This document shows, in pieces, positions 63,410-64,000 of a stretch of DNA of 64,000 nt (positions within the stretch are counted from its first letter, which is position 1; each line of letters opens with the position of its first letter). A program made the position numbers and the translations under genes. Below the pieces are notes generated by a model. That model ran no database searches and was not told where the DNA came from. It saw nothing but the letters and a program-made list of their open reading frames with translations. Source of the DNA: Craspedostauros australis (taxonomy: Eukaryota; Bacillariophyta; Bacillariophyceae; Mastogloiales; Achnanthaceae); contig JAMXDE010000012.1 of assembly GCA_026770025.1 (NCBI GenBank), positions 1,488,001-1,552,000 on the forward strand, read 5' to 3'.

Positions 63410-64000
63410 TAATACCAGCTTGCAAACATCTAGATCCATCTGGAAGAGACGCTGGTAACCAAATCTGTGAATCGTACGATACCGCACGGCACGCATCACA
63501 CTGTACATTCTTCTTCATATCTATGCATTCCACAGACCATTTGGAGCAATCCAACCATCCATATCACTCCAATCACACTCCAAAGAGTACATACATAGAG
63601 TGTGGAGTCCTAGATCCGTCAAGGAGGGATCCAATTCTATGGATGCGAATATCACGCAATACTGCACAAAAAGCATCACGGTAGACAACGTTCTAAGCAT
63701 ATGTCAACATACAATGTTGGTATTATTGCATTCAAAGAAGCGTATCGCTTCGGATATACTCAAATGGGTGTGGTTGTGAAGTTTGAAGTCTTAGATCTGT
63801 CATGAAGGGATTGCTGTCTACAGATGCTGGTATGTCACAATGCTGAACGGTGATCAGATGCTGGTATGTCACAATGCTGAACGGTGATCATGTTGTTGTA
63901 CAGCGTTCTGAGAATATGTGCCTATGGCATGTCGACCATATTCCAATCCAATGCTTTGATGACTCCGAACACACTCCATAGAGCACGGATATGCAGCTTG
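63410..64000. repeat. About 180-bp diverged tandem repeats (satellite-like)
   Basis: The landmark TAGATC occurs at 63431, 63611 and 63792, and the sequence after each can be aligned over most of the spacing: GAATCGTACGATACCGCAC at about 63466, GAATATCACGCAATACTGC at about 63646 and GGTATGTCACAATGCTGAAC at about 63829. The last copy is lengthened by the 34-bp duplication below. The window ends inside a further unit. An earlier diverged copy may begin near 63250. Confidence 0.7.
63821..63888. repeat. Perfect 34-bp tandem duplication
   Basis: 63821-63854 and 63855-63888 are identical (CAGATGCTGGTATGTCACAA...). The duplication lies inside the third 180-bp repeat unit and looks recent because no difference has accumulated. 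Confidence 0.95.

Larger units (their letters stand above)
61910..64000. other. Non-coding right end, about 2.1 kb
   Basis: Upstream of the helicase gene: leader-like sequence, a GA run (62282-62300), the G-rich minisatellite (62779-62920), then A/T-rich sequence and the 180-bp tandem array to the window end. No gene is visible. Confidence 0.55.

Overview
This window is nuclear DNA of a eukaryote with a secondary plastid, most likely a diatom or a close photosynthetic stramenopile. Two proteins (8058-8492 and 34515-35558) begin with a secretory signal peptide followed directly by an 'AF' motif (ATA|FLVTP, NAFVP), the bipartite plastid pre-sequence typical of these algae. One is a PsbP-like lumenal protein and the other a small helicase-associated-domain protein, a domain abundant in diatoms. 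Spliceosomal introns are short (about 147-346 bp) with GTAAGT, GTGAGT or similar donors. Genes are compact and lie on both strands, with A/C-rich leaders just before many start codons. There are no operons, and no bacterial or viral signatures.

Layout. 1-9 kb: an unrecognised two-exon protein, a carnitine/choline acyltransferase and the plastid-targeted HA-domain protein. 9-14.5 kb: POP5 (RNase P/MRP), a GNAT acetyltransferase, two nearly identical tRNA-Ile(AAU) genes and a decayed copy of the POP5 5' end. 14.8-26 kb: an Fe-S type RNA m5U methyltransferase, a PAP2 lipid phosphatase, a membrane-anchored SGNH hydrolase, a mini PDZ-like protein, a 2.4 kb gene-poor stretch and a membrane-linked dual-specificity phosphatase. 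26-38 kb: the splicing helicase PRP22/DHX8, an Aurora kinase, an unrecognised protein, the PsbP-like protein and a METTL13-type methyltransferase. 38.5-47 kb: three consecutive same-strand genes for large, disordered, Arg/Ser-rich proteins without recognised domains. 48-52.7 kb: two convergent ankyrin-repeat genes and a SpoU/TrmJ-type RNA methyltransferase. 52.9-62 kb: a beta-propeller protein with a possible dioxygenase-like N-terminus, and a three-exon FANCJ/BRIP1-type DNA helicase. 62-64 kb is non-coding, with a G-rich minisatellite and an array of about 180-bp diverged tandem repeats.

Most recognised genes are housekeeping: RNA processing and modification (POP5, PRP22, two RNA methyltransferases, tRNA-Ile), mitosis and genome stability (Aurora, FANCJ), lipid metabolism (acyltransferase, PAP2, SGNH) and photosynthesis. 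They do not form one pathway. The most unusual content is the RS-rich trio, the ankyrin pair, the propeller fusion, the recent small duplications around the tRNA genes and the satellite-like right end. Exon boundaries were inferred by eye from splice-site consensus, reading phase and family similarity. No database search was run.
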